A DNA stretch of 64,000 nt from Sphingobacterium sp. HMA12 (lineage in GTDB: Bacteria > Bacteroidota > Bacteroidia > Sphingobacteriales > Sphingobacteriaceae), in the NCBI RefSeq assembly GCF_002933815.1, contig NZ_BEYR01000002.1, positions 372,001-436,000 on the forward strand, written 5' to 3'. Position 1 is the stretch's first letter, and each line of letters begins with the position of its first letter. The notes under the pieces were generated by a model, which searched no databases, was not told the origin of the DNA, and saw only the letters and a list, made by a program, of their open reading frames with translations. This document shows positions 44,263 to 53,033 of the stretch, one piece after another. The position numbers were made by a program, and so were the translations under genes.

Positions 44263-45660
44263 TTATTTTAAACTTCCAACCATTTCTTCAGGTTTCACCC
44301 AAGCGTCAAAATCTTCTGGAGTCACATAACCCAAACGTACTGCCTCTTCTTTAAGTGTAGTACCGTTTTTATGCGCCGTTTGTGCAATTTCAGCCGCTTT
44401 GTAATAACCAATTTTCGTGTTTAATGCAGTTACCAACATCAATGAGTTGTCAACCAATTCTTTGATGCGTTTGTAGTTAGGCTCGATACCGGCAGCACAG
44501 TGCTCTTCAAAAGACACACAGGCGTCACCCAATAAACGTGCAGACTGTAAGAAGTTTGCTGCCATTAATGGTTTGAATACGTTCAATTCATAATGTCCTT
44601 GTGTACCGCCAATGGTGATGGCAACATCGTTCCCCATTACTTGAGCAGCGACCATGGTTAAGGCCTCACATTGCGTAGGATTCACTTTGCCCGGCATGAT
44701 AGATGATCCCGGTTCATTTTCTGGAATAAGAATTTCACCGATACCTGAGCGTGGGCCGGAAGCCAACATCCGGATATCGTTTGCAATTTTATTCAATGAA
44801 ACCGCTAATTGTTTCAATGCACCATGCGTTTCAACAATAGCATCATGTGCGGCCAAAGCTTCAAATTTGTTTTCAGCCGTAACAAATGGAAGGCCTGTAA
44901 ATTCAGCGATATATTTCGCAACAACTACATCATAACCATTTGGTGTATTTAAGCCAGTACCTACCGCAGTACCACCTAATGCCAATTCGGACAGGTGTGA
45001 AAGTGTATTTCTTAAGGCTTTTAAACCATGGTTTAATTGAGCTACATAACCAGAAATCTCCTGACCTAATGTCAATGGGGTCGCATCCATTAAGTGTGTA
45101 CGACCGATTTTAACCACATTTTTGAACTCTTCAGCTTTTTTTGCCAATGTATCACGCAGTTTTTCCACACCCGGTATAGTAACTTCAGCAACAGCTTTGT
45201 AAGCCGCAATATGCATTCCAGTAGGGAAGGTGTCATTTGATGACTGTGATTTATTGACGTCATCATTTGCTTTTAATACAGGTTCTCCTTCACCAATCTT
45301 ATGTCCAGCTAATACTTGAGCACGGTTTGCCACAACTTCGTTCACATTCATGTTGGATTGTGTGCCCGAACCAGTTTGCCAGATCACCAAAGGGAATTGG
45401 TCGTCTAGTTTGCCTGCAAGGATCTCATCACATACAGCTGCAATGGCATCGCGTTTTTCAACAGGTAAAACACCCAATTCGTGGTTTGCATAAGCCGCTG
45501 CTTTTTTCAAGTAAGCAAAACCTGCAACGATCTCATGAGGCATAGAAGCTGCCGGTCCGATTTTGAAGTTGTTGCGTGAACGTTCCGTTTGTGCACCCCA
45601 GTATTTATCTGCAGGTACCTGAACTTCACCCATCGTATCTTTTTCAATTCTGAATGACAT
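44263..45660 (-). CDS. fumC: class II fumarate hydratase
   Basis: From the ATG at 45660 the protein has 465 residues, the usual length; the upstream extension to 45714 is rejected because it runs through a leader hairpin. Signatures are [48 protein letters not shown] and the class II loop [17 protein letters not shown]. It converts fumarate and malate in the TCA cycle. A TAACTTTG box (minus strand, 45728-45735) is the likely -7 element. The lipoprotein gene follows directly. Confidence 0.96.
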   Translation of the reverse strand: MSFRIEKDTMGEVQVPADKYWGAQTERSRNNFKIGPAASMPHEIVAGFAYLKKAAAYANHELGVLPVEKRDAIAAVCDEILAGKLDDQFPLVIWQTGSGTQSNMNVNEVVANRAQVLAGHKIGEGEPVLKANDDVNKSQSSNDTFPTGMHIAAYKAVAEVTIPGVEKLRDTLAKKAEEFKNVVKIGRTHLMDATPLTLGQEISGYVAQLNHGLKALRNTLSHLSELALGGTAVGTGLNTPNGYDVVVAKYIAEFTGLPFVTAENKFEALAAHDAIVETHGALKQLAVSLNKIANDIRMLASGPRSGIGEILIPENEPGSSIMPGKVNPTQCEALTMVAAQVMGNDVAITIGGTQGHYELNVFKPLMAANFLQSARLLGDACVSFEEHCAAGIEPNYKRIKELVDNSLMLVTALNTKIGYYKAAEIAQTAHKNGTTLKEEAVRLGYVTPEDFDAWVKPEEMVGSLK

Positions 45661-45799
45661 ATTGTTTTGTATAAGTAAAACGTAAAAATTAATCGGTATG
45701 TGTGCATGGCACACAACACATCGATCACAAAGTTAACGGATAATACAGTAAAAAGTAAAAATTAAAAGGTAAAAATCAAAAATTGAAATAATTAGTAAG

Positions 45800-45854
45800 C
45801 CATAGGCTTGTATAACCAAAATCTAAATACGCATTACTAAATACTAAATCACTC
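45800..45854 (+). repeat. solitary 14-nt-period repeat with GGCTTG prefix
   Basis: CCATAGGCTTGTATA (45800-45814) precedes units TCTAAATACGCATT (45822-45835) and ACTAAATACTAAAT (45836-45849) plus CACTC; AT-rich GTAAAAA-type repeats lie on its left side. The prefix is shared with the 43687 site. It abuts the stop codon (45853-45855) of the minus-strand gene. Confidence 0.68.
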
Positions 45855-46422
45855 AAAAACCAAGGCGCTTTGTCAGGGATTCATTCACATGATGAAATAC
45901 TTGTTTTGGTTTTAATGTACGCCAGGATAGTTCATTCAGTGCTCCGCCAAAATTGATGTAATAGTCGATATTCTGCTGCTGAAACTCTTCGACGACATGT
46001 TCCCGGAAGCCCACGCCAGCAATCCAGCCATCGTCAATATCCTGGAACCATTCTTCATAATAAGAGTCATCCGAAGAATGGAAATTCAATACATTCTCAC
46101 CAATAAGAATAAAATATTTTATCCCCTGACTGACCATGACATCGATAAGTTCCCTTTTCAGTAACATAATGTCATTGTATATGGCATCATTCCACTCGCC
46201 GATCAGTTCGATAATGCAGTATTGTTTTTCATAATCGACAAATAACACCTTTAGATAGAGTGTGAGCGACCCGAATTCATCCCATTGGGGATGCAGCAAA
46301 AAGTTGTAAATCTGTTTGTCGAAATCGAATTCGCTATAGACAGTACCATAGAATGGTGATTGTTCGTCTTCTGCGGCGATGTAATAGTCACGCCAATTGT
46401 AATAAGGTTCGATTTCGTGCAT
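45853..46422 (-). CDS. conserved-looking cytoplasmic protein of unknown function
   Basis: This 189-residue protein is rich in aromatic and acidic residues (for instance DIDDGWIAGVGFREHVVEEF and YYIAAEDEQSPFYG) and has no signal peptide or membrane helix. I do not recognise a family. Codon use fits the rest of the window, supporting a real gene. It is transcribed toward the fumarase unit but separated from it by about 190 nt containing repeats, so it is probably a separate unit. Confidence 0.6.
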   Translation of the reverse strand: MHEIEPYYNWRDYYIAAEDEQSPFYGTVYSEFDFDKQIYNFLLHPQWDEFGSLTLYLKVLFVDYEKQYCIIELIGEWNDAIYNDIMLLKRELIDVMVSQGIKYFILIGENVLNFHSSDDSYYEEWFQDIDDGWIAGVGFREHVVEEFQQQNIDYYINFGGALNELSWRTLKPKQVFHHVNESLTKRLGF

Positions 46423-46678
46423 ATTTTAAATTCCTTTCCAAGTCCAAACTAAGATAAATTTAAGCTTATTTGCAAGTTTCATGTTTGCTATTTCGTATTT
46501 TCTGACAATGCAGAAAGTACTAATTTTTAAGGATGAACAGCTAACGACAATTTTTTGTTTTTAATGTAAAATTATGCAGCTGTGTACGGATTAAACCGAA
46601 TAAACTTGTTACTTTTGGGAAGTAATTTCATGAACGCGCAAACACAGTTTATCTGTTTATAAACACTGGATTTTTCCT

Positions 46679-48289
46679 ATGCAAAAGAGTATTAAGCGAA
46701 ATATTTTTGTAGCTGCTACATATGCTGCAGTATTGCTTCTTGGCTTGCTGTTGGGACAAAATTATGCCGAAGAACAGGGGAGCAACCAGAAAACAACCTT
46801 TTCCAGTTTAGGTTCCAACGGTAATTCAGACAAATTACAATACTTGATTCAGCTGATTTCCGAAAATTACGTAGACAATATCAGTGTTGATACCGTGCAA
46901 GATGAAGCGATAGAGCACGTCGTTTCCCGCCTTGACCCTTTCTCCACCTTTTTGCGGCCTAATCAGGTACTCGCTAAACAGGAGACTCTGGAAGGTTCCT
47001 TTGATGGGATAGGTGTGGAGTATTTTCGTTTAAAGGATACGCTGCTTGTGGTGGGAATGGTCTCTGCCGGACCTGCAGAGAAAAGTGGCATGCGGATCGG
47101 TGATCGTATCCTAAAAATCGGCAACAAAGATCTGGCGGGGAAAAAGGTGCCTGAGGCGGAAATTGAAAAATTGATCCGTGGTAAGAAAGGAACTGCGGTA
47201 CTTATTTCGATCCAAAGGAATGGACAGACACTCGTTAATCCGTTGAAAGTCATTCGTGACCAGGTAAACGTTACCAGTTTGGATGCGTCTTATATGATCG
47301 CGCCCAAGACTGCCTATATCAAGATCCGTCGCTTTGGACATAAGACCGCAGACGAATTCAAACAGTCGCTGATTGATATGCGTAAAAGCGGGGCCCAGGA
47401 CCTTATCTTGGACCTACGGAATAACGGTGGCGGATTTGTACATACAGCCATAGATTTAGCTGGGCAGTTTTTTAAAGAAAAGAGGCTGTTGATGTATACC
47501 GAAGGAGCCAATGAACAACGTCAGGATTATTATTCAGAGAAACCGGGGGAGTTTGGTGACGGGCGTGTTGTCATATTGATCAACGAAAGCACGGCATCAG
47601 CGAGTGAGATTCTGAGTGGTGCCTTGCAGGATTTGGATCGGGCCACTGTCGTCGGAAGACGATCCTATGGAAAAGGCTTGGTTCAGGAACAGTTTGATTT
47701 CTCCGATGGTTCGGCAGTGAATCTGACTGTGGCGCGTTATTATACACCACTCGGCAGATGTATCCAACGTAAATATAGCCGCGCTAATTTTGATGCCGCA
47801 AAATACATGACCGGATTTGATCTCTGGACACTGGATACCGAATTTGGTCAAAAGGAAATGTTTACGACAAGCAAAGGGAAATTGGTTTTTGGCGGTGGCG
47901 GGATATTACCCGATGTGAACATCCCGATTGATACCAATGAAACAAGTGCTAAATATCGTGAGATCTTTCATTCCAATGCAATTGAGGAATTTGTGTACGA
48001 TCGTTTTACAAAACATCTGCCAGCGTATTCTATCGAAAACTTTATCAGTGGTTACCATTTGCCAGCTGCGGAGTTTGATTTATTTATCGCCTTCCTGAAT
48101 GCACAGAAAAGGATTTCGGTTAACGCAAGTGAAGCAAAAAACCTACATGATCTGATCCAGTCGGATATCGAAGCTTTGGTTGGGCGATATTATTTTGGTC
48201 GGGAAGCCTATTATAAAATAAAAAATAGAAGGGATAAATTCATAGAAATAGGTCTTAAATCGCTGGGCTATCAGATGCCTAAGGTTTAA
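46679..48289 (+). CDS. S41 family C-terminal processing peptidase
   Basis: The 536-residue protein has an N-terminal membrane anchor, a PDZ domain (about residues 90-180, MRIGDRILKIGNKDLAGKKV) and the S41 catalytic region with nucleophilic Ser in ESTASASEILSGALQDL and Lys in GRRSYGKGLVQEQF. It is a periplasmic processing protease. A TACTTTTG box is present at 46610-46617. Its stop overlaps by 11 bp with the end of the convergent EEP gene. Confidence 0.95.
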   Translation: MQKSIKRNIFVAATYAAVLLLGLLLGQNYAEEQGSNQKTTFSSLGSNGNSDKLQYLIQLISENYVDNISVDTVQDEAIEHVVSRLDPFSTFLRPNQVLAKQETLEGSFDGIGVEYFRLKDTLLVVGMVSAGPAEKSGMRIGDRILKIGNKDLAGKKVPEAEIEKLIRGKKGTAVLISIQRNGQTLVNPLKVIRDQVNVTSLDASYMIAPKTAYIKIRRFGHKTADEFKQSLIDMRKSGAQDLILDLRNNGGGFVHTAIDLAGQFFKEKRLLMYTEGANEQRQDYYSEKPGEFGDGRVVILINESTASASEILSGALQDLDRATVVGRRSYGKGLVQEQFDFSDGSAVNLTVARYYTPLGRCIQRKYSRANFDAAKYMTGFDLWTLDTEFGQKEMFTTSKGKLVFGGGGILPDVNIPIDTNETSAKYREIFHSNAIEEFVYDRFTKHLPAYSIENFISGYHLPAAEFDLFIAFLNAQKRISVNASEAKNLHDLIQSDIEALVGRYYFGREAYYKIKNRRDKFIEIGLKSLGYQMPKV

Positions 48290-49394
48290 GCCGTAGATCT
48301 GACCATACCGGATAGTGGTCTGATAGCTTTTGTTTGACGACCTGGTAATTCATGACCTGAAATTTAGGGCTGGCAAAGATATAGTCAATTTGAAAAATTG
48401 GCAAAAGCGAATGATGTGTTACGCCCCAGCCATTTCCTTTTTCTTTAAAGGCGTTATACATGCCGCCTCCAATTAAATTTACAGAATAACTCATCGGTGT
48501 ATCGTTAAAATCACCAACAGCGATGTAAGGATATTGACAGTCATTCATATGTTTTTTTAGCGAATGCGCCTGTTCACTACGGAGCTCAAAGGCATTTTTT
48601 AGTTTTTTGCTCAGTCGACGTGTTGCTGTATTGTCGTTCTCATTCTTGTTGGACAAGTTTTGGATAAACTCCTTATCTTCATTCTGAAGAGCAAAAGAAC
48701 GTAGATGGATATTGTAGATGCGAATTAGTGTATCCTGTTTTTTGATGTCCACATAACAGATTCTATTAATGCCGTAATCATTGTCACGGATCGTTCCGGA
48801 ATCATAGATGGGAAATCGGGACAAAACAGCCATGCCATAGGCTTCATAGTCATTTTTTGAACTAGGCTCAAAGAAGAAATAGTCGTAACCCAGCTTGTCC
48901 TTGAACTCCTCGGAAAAGACATGTTTCCCTTTGATTTTACTGATATATTCCTGAAAGCAGATCACATCCGGTGAGATGCTATCAATGATACGCACGACAT
49001 CAGCCTTAAAGCTTTTTTTTTCATCATTGACCTTTTTGAACAGATGTGCATTGAAGGTCATAATGCGTAGCGTCCGCGTCTCGGGAGGCACTGGCGGATT
49101 TTCTTTTCGGATATTCCAATGTTTGGTTAGAAATGGCCAGCCGATTAAGATCGCGACCAGCGAATACAGCGCAACTTTTCGTTTGCGAAGCAGCCAGTAA
49201 CAGATAAAACCAATATTAACGAGCAGAATGGGGAGATAGCCTAACCCAAGAAATGCGATGGGCCAAAAAGATTTCGGATTGATGAAAGTTGCTGAATAAC
49301 TCATGAGCAAAGCAATGATCGCAAGCATATTCGCCAGAAACATTGTTTTGCTTATAAATCCCAGTTTTCTTCTTAAAAAAGTCCTTCTATCCAT
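48279..49394 (-). CDS. membrane-anchored endonuclease/exonuclease/phosphatase family protein
   Basis: Start at 49394, inside the upstream gene's last codons (8-nt overlap ATGGATAG), gives 371 residues. Three membrane helices (about residues 18-90) precede an EEP domain with metal and catalytic motifs ICFQEYISK, VGDFNDTPMSYSVN and the final SDHYPVWSDL. A periplasmic or membrane-associated nuclease or phosphatase is likely. It is last in an operon with the two rhomboids and mutL. Its end overlaps the S41 gene by 11 bp. Confidence 0.88.
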   Translation of the reverse strand: MDRRTFLRRKLGFISKTMFLANMLAIIALLMSYSATFINPKSFWPIAFLGLGYLPILLVNIGFICYWLLRKRKVALYSLVAILIGWPFLTKHWNIRKENPPVPPETRTLRIMTFNAHLFKKVNDEKKSFKADVVRIIDSISPDVICFQEYISKIKGKHVFSEEFKDKLGYDYFFFEPSSKNDYEAYGMAVLSRFPIYDSGTIRDNDYGINRICYVDIKKQDTLIRIYNIHLRSFALQNEDKEFIQNLSNKNENDNTATRRLSKKLKNAFELRSEQAHSLKKHMNDCQYPYIAVGDFNDTPMSYSVNLIGGGMYNAFKEKGNGWGVTHHSLLPIFQIDYIFASPKFQVMNYQVVKQKLSDHYPVWSDLRLKP

Positions 49395-50265
49395 CAACCT
49401 TGTCGCCACTATTGCTTGCTCGAAAGAGCGTTTCTTTTTCATGGTGTGTCAGACTTTCGTAACCAGATACTGAAATCTTATCCAAGATGGCATCAATCTC
49501 ATCCTGATTGGGTAAGTCATAACGATGTTTCCGATTTGTCGGTATATTATTGCCTACAACAACTTTCATTTTTGCAGGTCTTTTTTGTTTTTTCTGAAAA
49601 AGTGTAGACCAGTCCATTCCGGATCTGAGGGCATAGGTAAAAGCCATACCAAATAGTACGACTGCAAAATATGAGATCGCTGCAGGTCTATTGCCAAGAG
49701 TGAAAAATAAAAATTCCAGTGCAAAATAGACAATGGCTACTATTTTTAATTTAACCGTACCAAAAAGTAACAGCCGTAATTCGTAGTTTGGTACCAAGGT
49801 GACAATTGCCGCAAGGACAGCCGCCAACGGATGGGCTCCGCCCATTAAATGCAAGCTTGTGGGTGGCGGTATCAGTGTGCCAAAGCCAACATATAAGGAG
49901 CTGCTGAGGAGCCAGGAAGCGATATAAACAAAGAAAAACTGCCTCTTGTTTAAGAAGGTGAAAAATATTTGGCCAACCCAATACAGCCAAAGGCTGTCAA
50001 AAATCAAATTTAAAAGCTGTACATAGACAAAGTTGGATGAAATCAATGACCAAGGTTGTGCTAAGAAGCTCGAAAAATTGCTGGGCAAACTCAAATGCTG
50101 TACAATCGGCTGTAAAAAACTTTGTGAGACAAGTTTCAGCTCAAAAAGAAGGTCCAGAAAATAGATGAGGACAAATAAACAAACCTGTATACTGATCACA
50201 ATCGGAATCGGCGAACCAGTCTTATACGTTTGTCTCCAAAAATCTTTTAAACCAATGTTATTCAT
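49387..50265 (-). CDS. rhomboid-family membrane protein, predicted catalytically inactive
   Basis: The 292-residue protein has the six-helix rhomboid form and a soluble C-terminal extension. The active-site region reads GGAHP at residues 142-146 where active rhomboids have G-x-S-G, so the nucleophile position is His (145). The helix-6 catalytic histidine position is Tyr199 (AISYFAVVLFG). The conserved helix-2 histidines are also replaced (NFVYVQLLNLIFD). All active-site positions seen in the neighbouring rhomboid are therefore missing, so it is a pseudoprotease by inference. It begins 11 nt after the stop of an intact rhomboid. Confidence 0.83.
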   Translation of the reverse strand: MNNIGLKDFWRQTYKTGSPIPIVISIQVCLFVLIYFLDLLFELKLVSQSFLQPIVQHLSLPSNFSSFLAQPWSLISSNFVYVQLLNLIFDSLWLYWVGQIFFTFLNKRQFFFVYIASWLLSSSLYVGFGTLIPPPTSLHLMGGAHPLAAVLAAIVTLVPNYELRLLLFGTVKLKIVAIVYFALEFLFFTLGNRPAAISYFAVVLFGMAFTYALRSGMDWSTLFQKKQKRPAKMKVVVGNNIPTNRKHRYDLPNQDEIDAILDKISVSGYESLTHHEKETLFRASNSGDKVDG

Positions 50266-50276
50266 TACACACGCTA

Positions 50277-50954
50277 TTAATAGATTCCCTTTCTAACCTT
50301 CCAGAATTTGAGCAGCAAATAACCGAACAATGCCCCGCCGACGTGAGCCAGATGGGCTACTGAATCTCCCGGTCTGGATAAGCTCATATAGATTTCGATC
50401 AAGATAAAGCCACCGATCATATATTTCGCTTTGACTGGTACAGGAATAAACAAAAATTGAAGCGGTATGTTTGGAAAAAGGTATGCAAAAGCAAGCAACA
50501 CCCCATATACTGCGCCAGAAGCTCCCAACATACGGGAGGTATATATCTCTTGTACTAATCCCGGATTGGAGGTATTTAACATCGACATATCCAGACTTTG
50601 GTGTAAAGGGAAGAAGCTTCCTGTGGCATTATATATTTCAACACCCTGAACGCCCATTTGCAATAGCCAGGCACCGATACCCGAAATAAGATAAAAGTTC
50701 AAAAAACGTTTTGGACCGAGGACATGCTCGATCATAGGACCAAAGATGACCAAAGAAAACATGTTGAAAAAGATGTGGCCAAGGTCAGCATGCATAAACA
50801 TATGCGTGATTATCTGCCATATTTTAAAATAAGGCGAATCCGGATAGAAAACCGGAAGATAATTATACGCAATGGGCACGAACTGTGATCCTAAAAAGAA
50901 TACAATATTTACGATCAGTAAATTCTTGATAACGGGTGTCAATTGTTGAAACAT
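50277..50954 (-). CDS. rhomboid family intramembrane serine protease
   Basis: The 225-residue protein has six membrane helices and all active-site features: helix-2 HMFMHADLGHIFFNMF, nucleophile Ser146 in MLGASGAVYGV, and catalytic His204 in AHLAHVGGALFGY. Rhomboids cut transmembrane segments of substrate proteins. It lies between mutL (13 nt gap) and the inactive paralogue (11 nt gap), in one transcription unit. Substrate unknown. Confidence 0.93.
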   Translation of the reverse strand: MFQQLTPVIKNLLIVNIVFFLGSQFVPIAYNYLPVFYPDSPYFKIWQIITHMFMHADLGHIFFNMFSLVIFGPMIEHVLGPKRFLNFYLISGIGAWLLQMGVQGVEIYNATGSFFPLHQSLDMSMLNTSNPGLVQEIYTSRMLGASGAVYGVLLAFAYLFPNIPLQFLFIPVPVKAKYMIGGFILIEIYMSLSRPGDSVAHLAHVGGALFGYLLLKFWKVRKGIY

Positions 50955-50967
50955 ATAGTTTTATCTT

Positions 50968-52848
50968 CTAGTTTTTGCCAAATTTTTCTGCCAATTCCTG
51001 CAAGGTAAATGTTGCGATCACAGGGTTGCCATAGATAGAGATATTCGGTGATTGACAGGCAAAGAGCTTATCAACCAGCTCGGCCATAGCCGTGTTGTCA
51101 AGCTGTGTGCCCGGTTTGATCGCTGCATTACGAGCAAGACTTTTCGCCAGATTCTCCCTTTTTGACAGCTTGTACTCGGATTGATTATTCTTAAAATCTT
51201 CCAATATCTTTTCAATCATTTTTATCTCATCAAAGCCTGTTCCCAAATCCGCTGGAATTCCGTCAATAATATAGGAATTTTTTCCAAATTCACGAATCTG
51301 AAATCCCAGACCATTGATGTCGTCCAATAAATCTTTCATCAATTCATTATCCGAAGGATTGAGATCTATCGTCTGTGGGAATAGACTTTGCTGGCTTAGG
51401 CCCTTATGCTGATCAAGTTGTGCCAGAAACTGTTCAAATAAAATGCGTTCGTGCGCAGCCTGTTGATCAATAAGGATAAATCCAGAATGAATCTGTGAAA
51501 CAATATACTTGTTGTGCAGCTGAAAAAATAATTTGGACGAAGTTTTATCTTCTACCTGGATGGCCTGTGGGCGATCCGTTTCCTGTTCTGAATCCGTATG
51601 CAGGGGGAGTTGTACAGACTCTTCTTTTTCCACGATTTCGTATAATGAATCCCAATTGCTTGGTATTCCCCCGGTTTTTTTGGCAAAGCCTTCCGCATAG
51701 CTGTCCGATCTGGAATAGGAAGATTTGGATTTGTCGGTGTCAAAAGGGTTGAAGTCCGGATTGAAGGTGACTGTCGGAATAATAATCTCATCCAATGATT
51801 TCTTTGTGATCAGATTGGAGAAGCTGGTCTCCTGTTCGAAATCCAAAGAAGGCATGATATTATAGCGTCCCAATGATCTTTTCACCGCTGAGCGGATGAT
51901 GGCGTAGATCGCTTTGTCATCCTCGTATTTGATCTCAGTCTTTGTAGGGTGTACATTGATATCAATACGGGCAGGATCTATATCAATAAACAGCACATAA
52001 AACGGGAAGGTCTCCGCTTGCATGATGTCCTCGTACGCATTCATCACTGCATGGTGCAGGTAAGGGTCGCGTACAAAGCGTTTATTGACAAAGAAAAACT
52101 GTTCACCACGTGTTTTCTTCGCAAATTCAGGTTTACCGACAAAGCCTTCTACCTTGATAATGGACGTATCCTCTTCTACGGGAACAAGGCGTTGGTTGTA
52201 ATTGTTTCCGAAGATATGGACAATCCGTTGTTTCAGTGTTTCGGCAGGCAAGTGATAGATTTCATTCCCATCACTATGCAAGGAAAGGAAAATCTGTGGA
52301 TTGGACAATGCGATACGTTGAAATTCATCAATGATATGACGCATTTCAACAGAGTTGCTCTTTAAGAAGTTCCTGCGTGCAGGGATGTTGTAAAAGAGAT
52401 TTTTAACTAAAATATTTGTTCCAGCAGCGACAGCTTCTGGATATTGGTTGACAACTTTTGATCCTTCTATTTCGACAACAGTGCCGAGCTCATCTTCAAC
52501 ACGGCGTGTTTTTAGTTCGACTTGCGCGATTGCGGCAATGGAAGCCATTGCTTCTCCACGGAAACCCATGGTACGGATGGCAAATAAATCTTCTGCTTTC
52601 CGGATCTTTGAGGTCGCATGACGTTCAAAGCAAAGGCGGGCATCCGTTACGCTCATTCCACAGCCATTGTCAATGACTTGGATCAACGACTTACCTGAAT
52701 CTTTAACAATAAGTTTTATTTTGTCAGCTCCAGCATCAATGGCATTCTCAATCAATTCTTTAATGGCAGACGCTGGTCGCTGCACCACTTCTCCCGCCGC
52801 AATCTGATTGGCAACATTATCTGGAAGTAATTGAATAATATCCGACAT
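50968..52848 (-). CDS. mutL: DNA mismatch repair protein MutL
   Basis: From the ATG at 52848 the protein has 626 residues. The N-terminal GHKL ATPase motifs are clear: ELIENAIDAGADKIKLIV, VIDNGCGMS and TMGFRGEAMASI. The C-terminal dimerisation domain is present. The endonuclease metal motif D-Q-H-A-x-x-E appears as DQQAAHERILFE with Gln at the His position (51433-51468). It partners MutS in mismatch repair in the cytoplasm. A TAACTTTG box (52855-52862) lies 6 nt upstream of the ATG. First gene of the mutL-rhomboid-rhomboid-EEP unit. Confidence 0.95.
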   Translation of the reverse strand: MSDIIQLLPDNVANQIAAGEVVQRPASAIKELIENAIDAGADKIKLIVKDSGKSLIQVIDNGCGMSVTDARLCFERHATSKIRKAEDLFAIRTMGFRGEAMASIAAIAQVELKTRRVEDELGTVVEIEGSKVVNQYPEAVAAGTNILVKNLFYNIPARRNFLKSNSVEMRHIIDEFQRIALSNPQIFLSLHSDGNEIYHLPAETLKQRIVHIFGNNYNQRLVPVEEDTSIIKVEGFVGKPEFAKKTRGEQFFFVNKRFVRDPYLHHAVMNAYEDIMQAETFPFYVLFIDIDPARIDINVHPTKTEIKYEDDKAIYAIIRSAVKRSLGRYNIMPSLDFEQETSFSNLITKKSLDEIIIPTVTFNPDFNPFDTDKSKSSYSRSDSYAEGFAKKTGGIPSNWDSLYEIVEKEESVQLPLHTDSEQETDRPQAIQVEDKTSSKLFFQLHNKYIVSQIHSGFILIDQQAAHERILFEQFLAQLDQHKGLSQQSLFPQTIDLNPSDNELMKDLLDDINGLGFQIREFGKNSYIIDGIPADLGTGFDEIKMIEKILEDFKNNQSEYKLSKRENLAKSLARNAAIKPGTQLDNTAMAELVDKLFACQSPNISIYGNPVIATFTLQELAEKFGKN

Positions 52849-53033
52849 ATAATACAAAGTTACGAAAAACCTTTATGAAATCTGTTGCTTAGCTCGTGTC
52901 CCAAATGGAATGAGGAACAGGCTCAACCAGCCGTTCTTTAAAATCCTGTTAGGATACCATTCCGAAGCACAACATAGACCCGGACCGCATGAATGCATGA
53001 GATCAAAAAATACACATTCTCAAAAATTAGTAT

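Noticed and set aside
51433..51468. MutL endonuclease motif has Gln in place of His.
   Set aside because: I believe this form is usual in Bacteroidota MutL, so it is not evidence of a defect.
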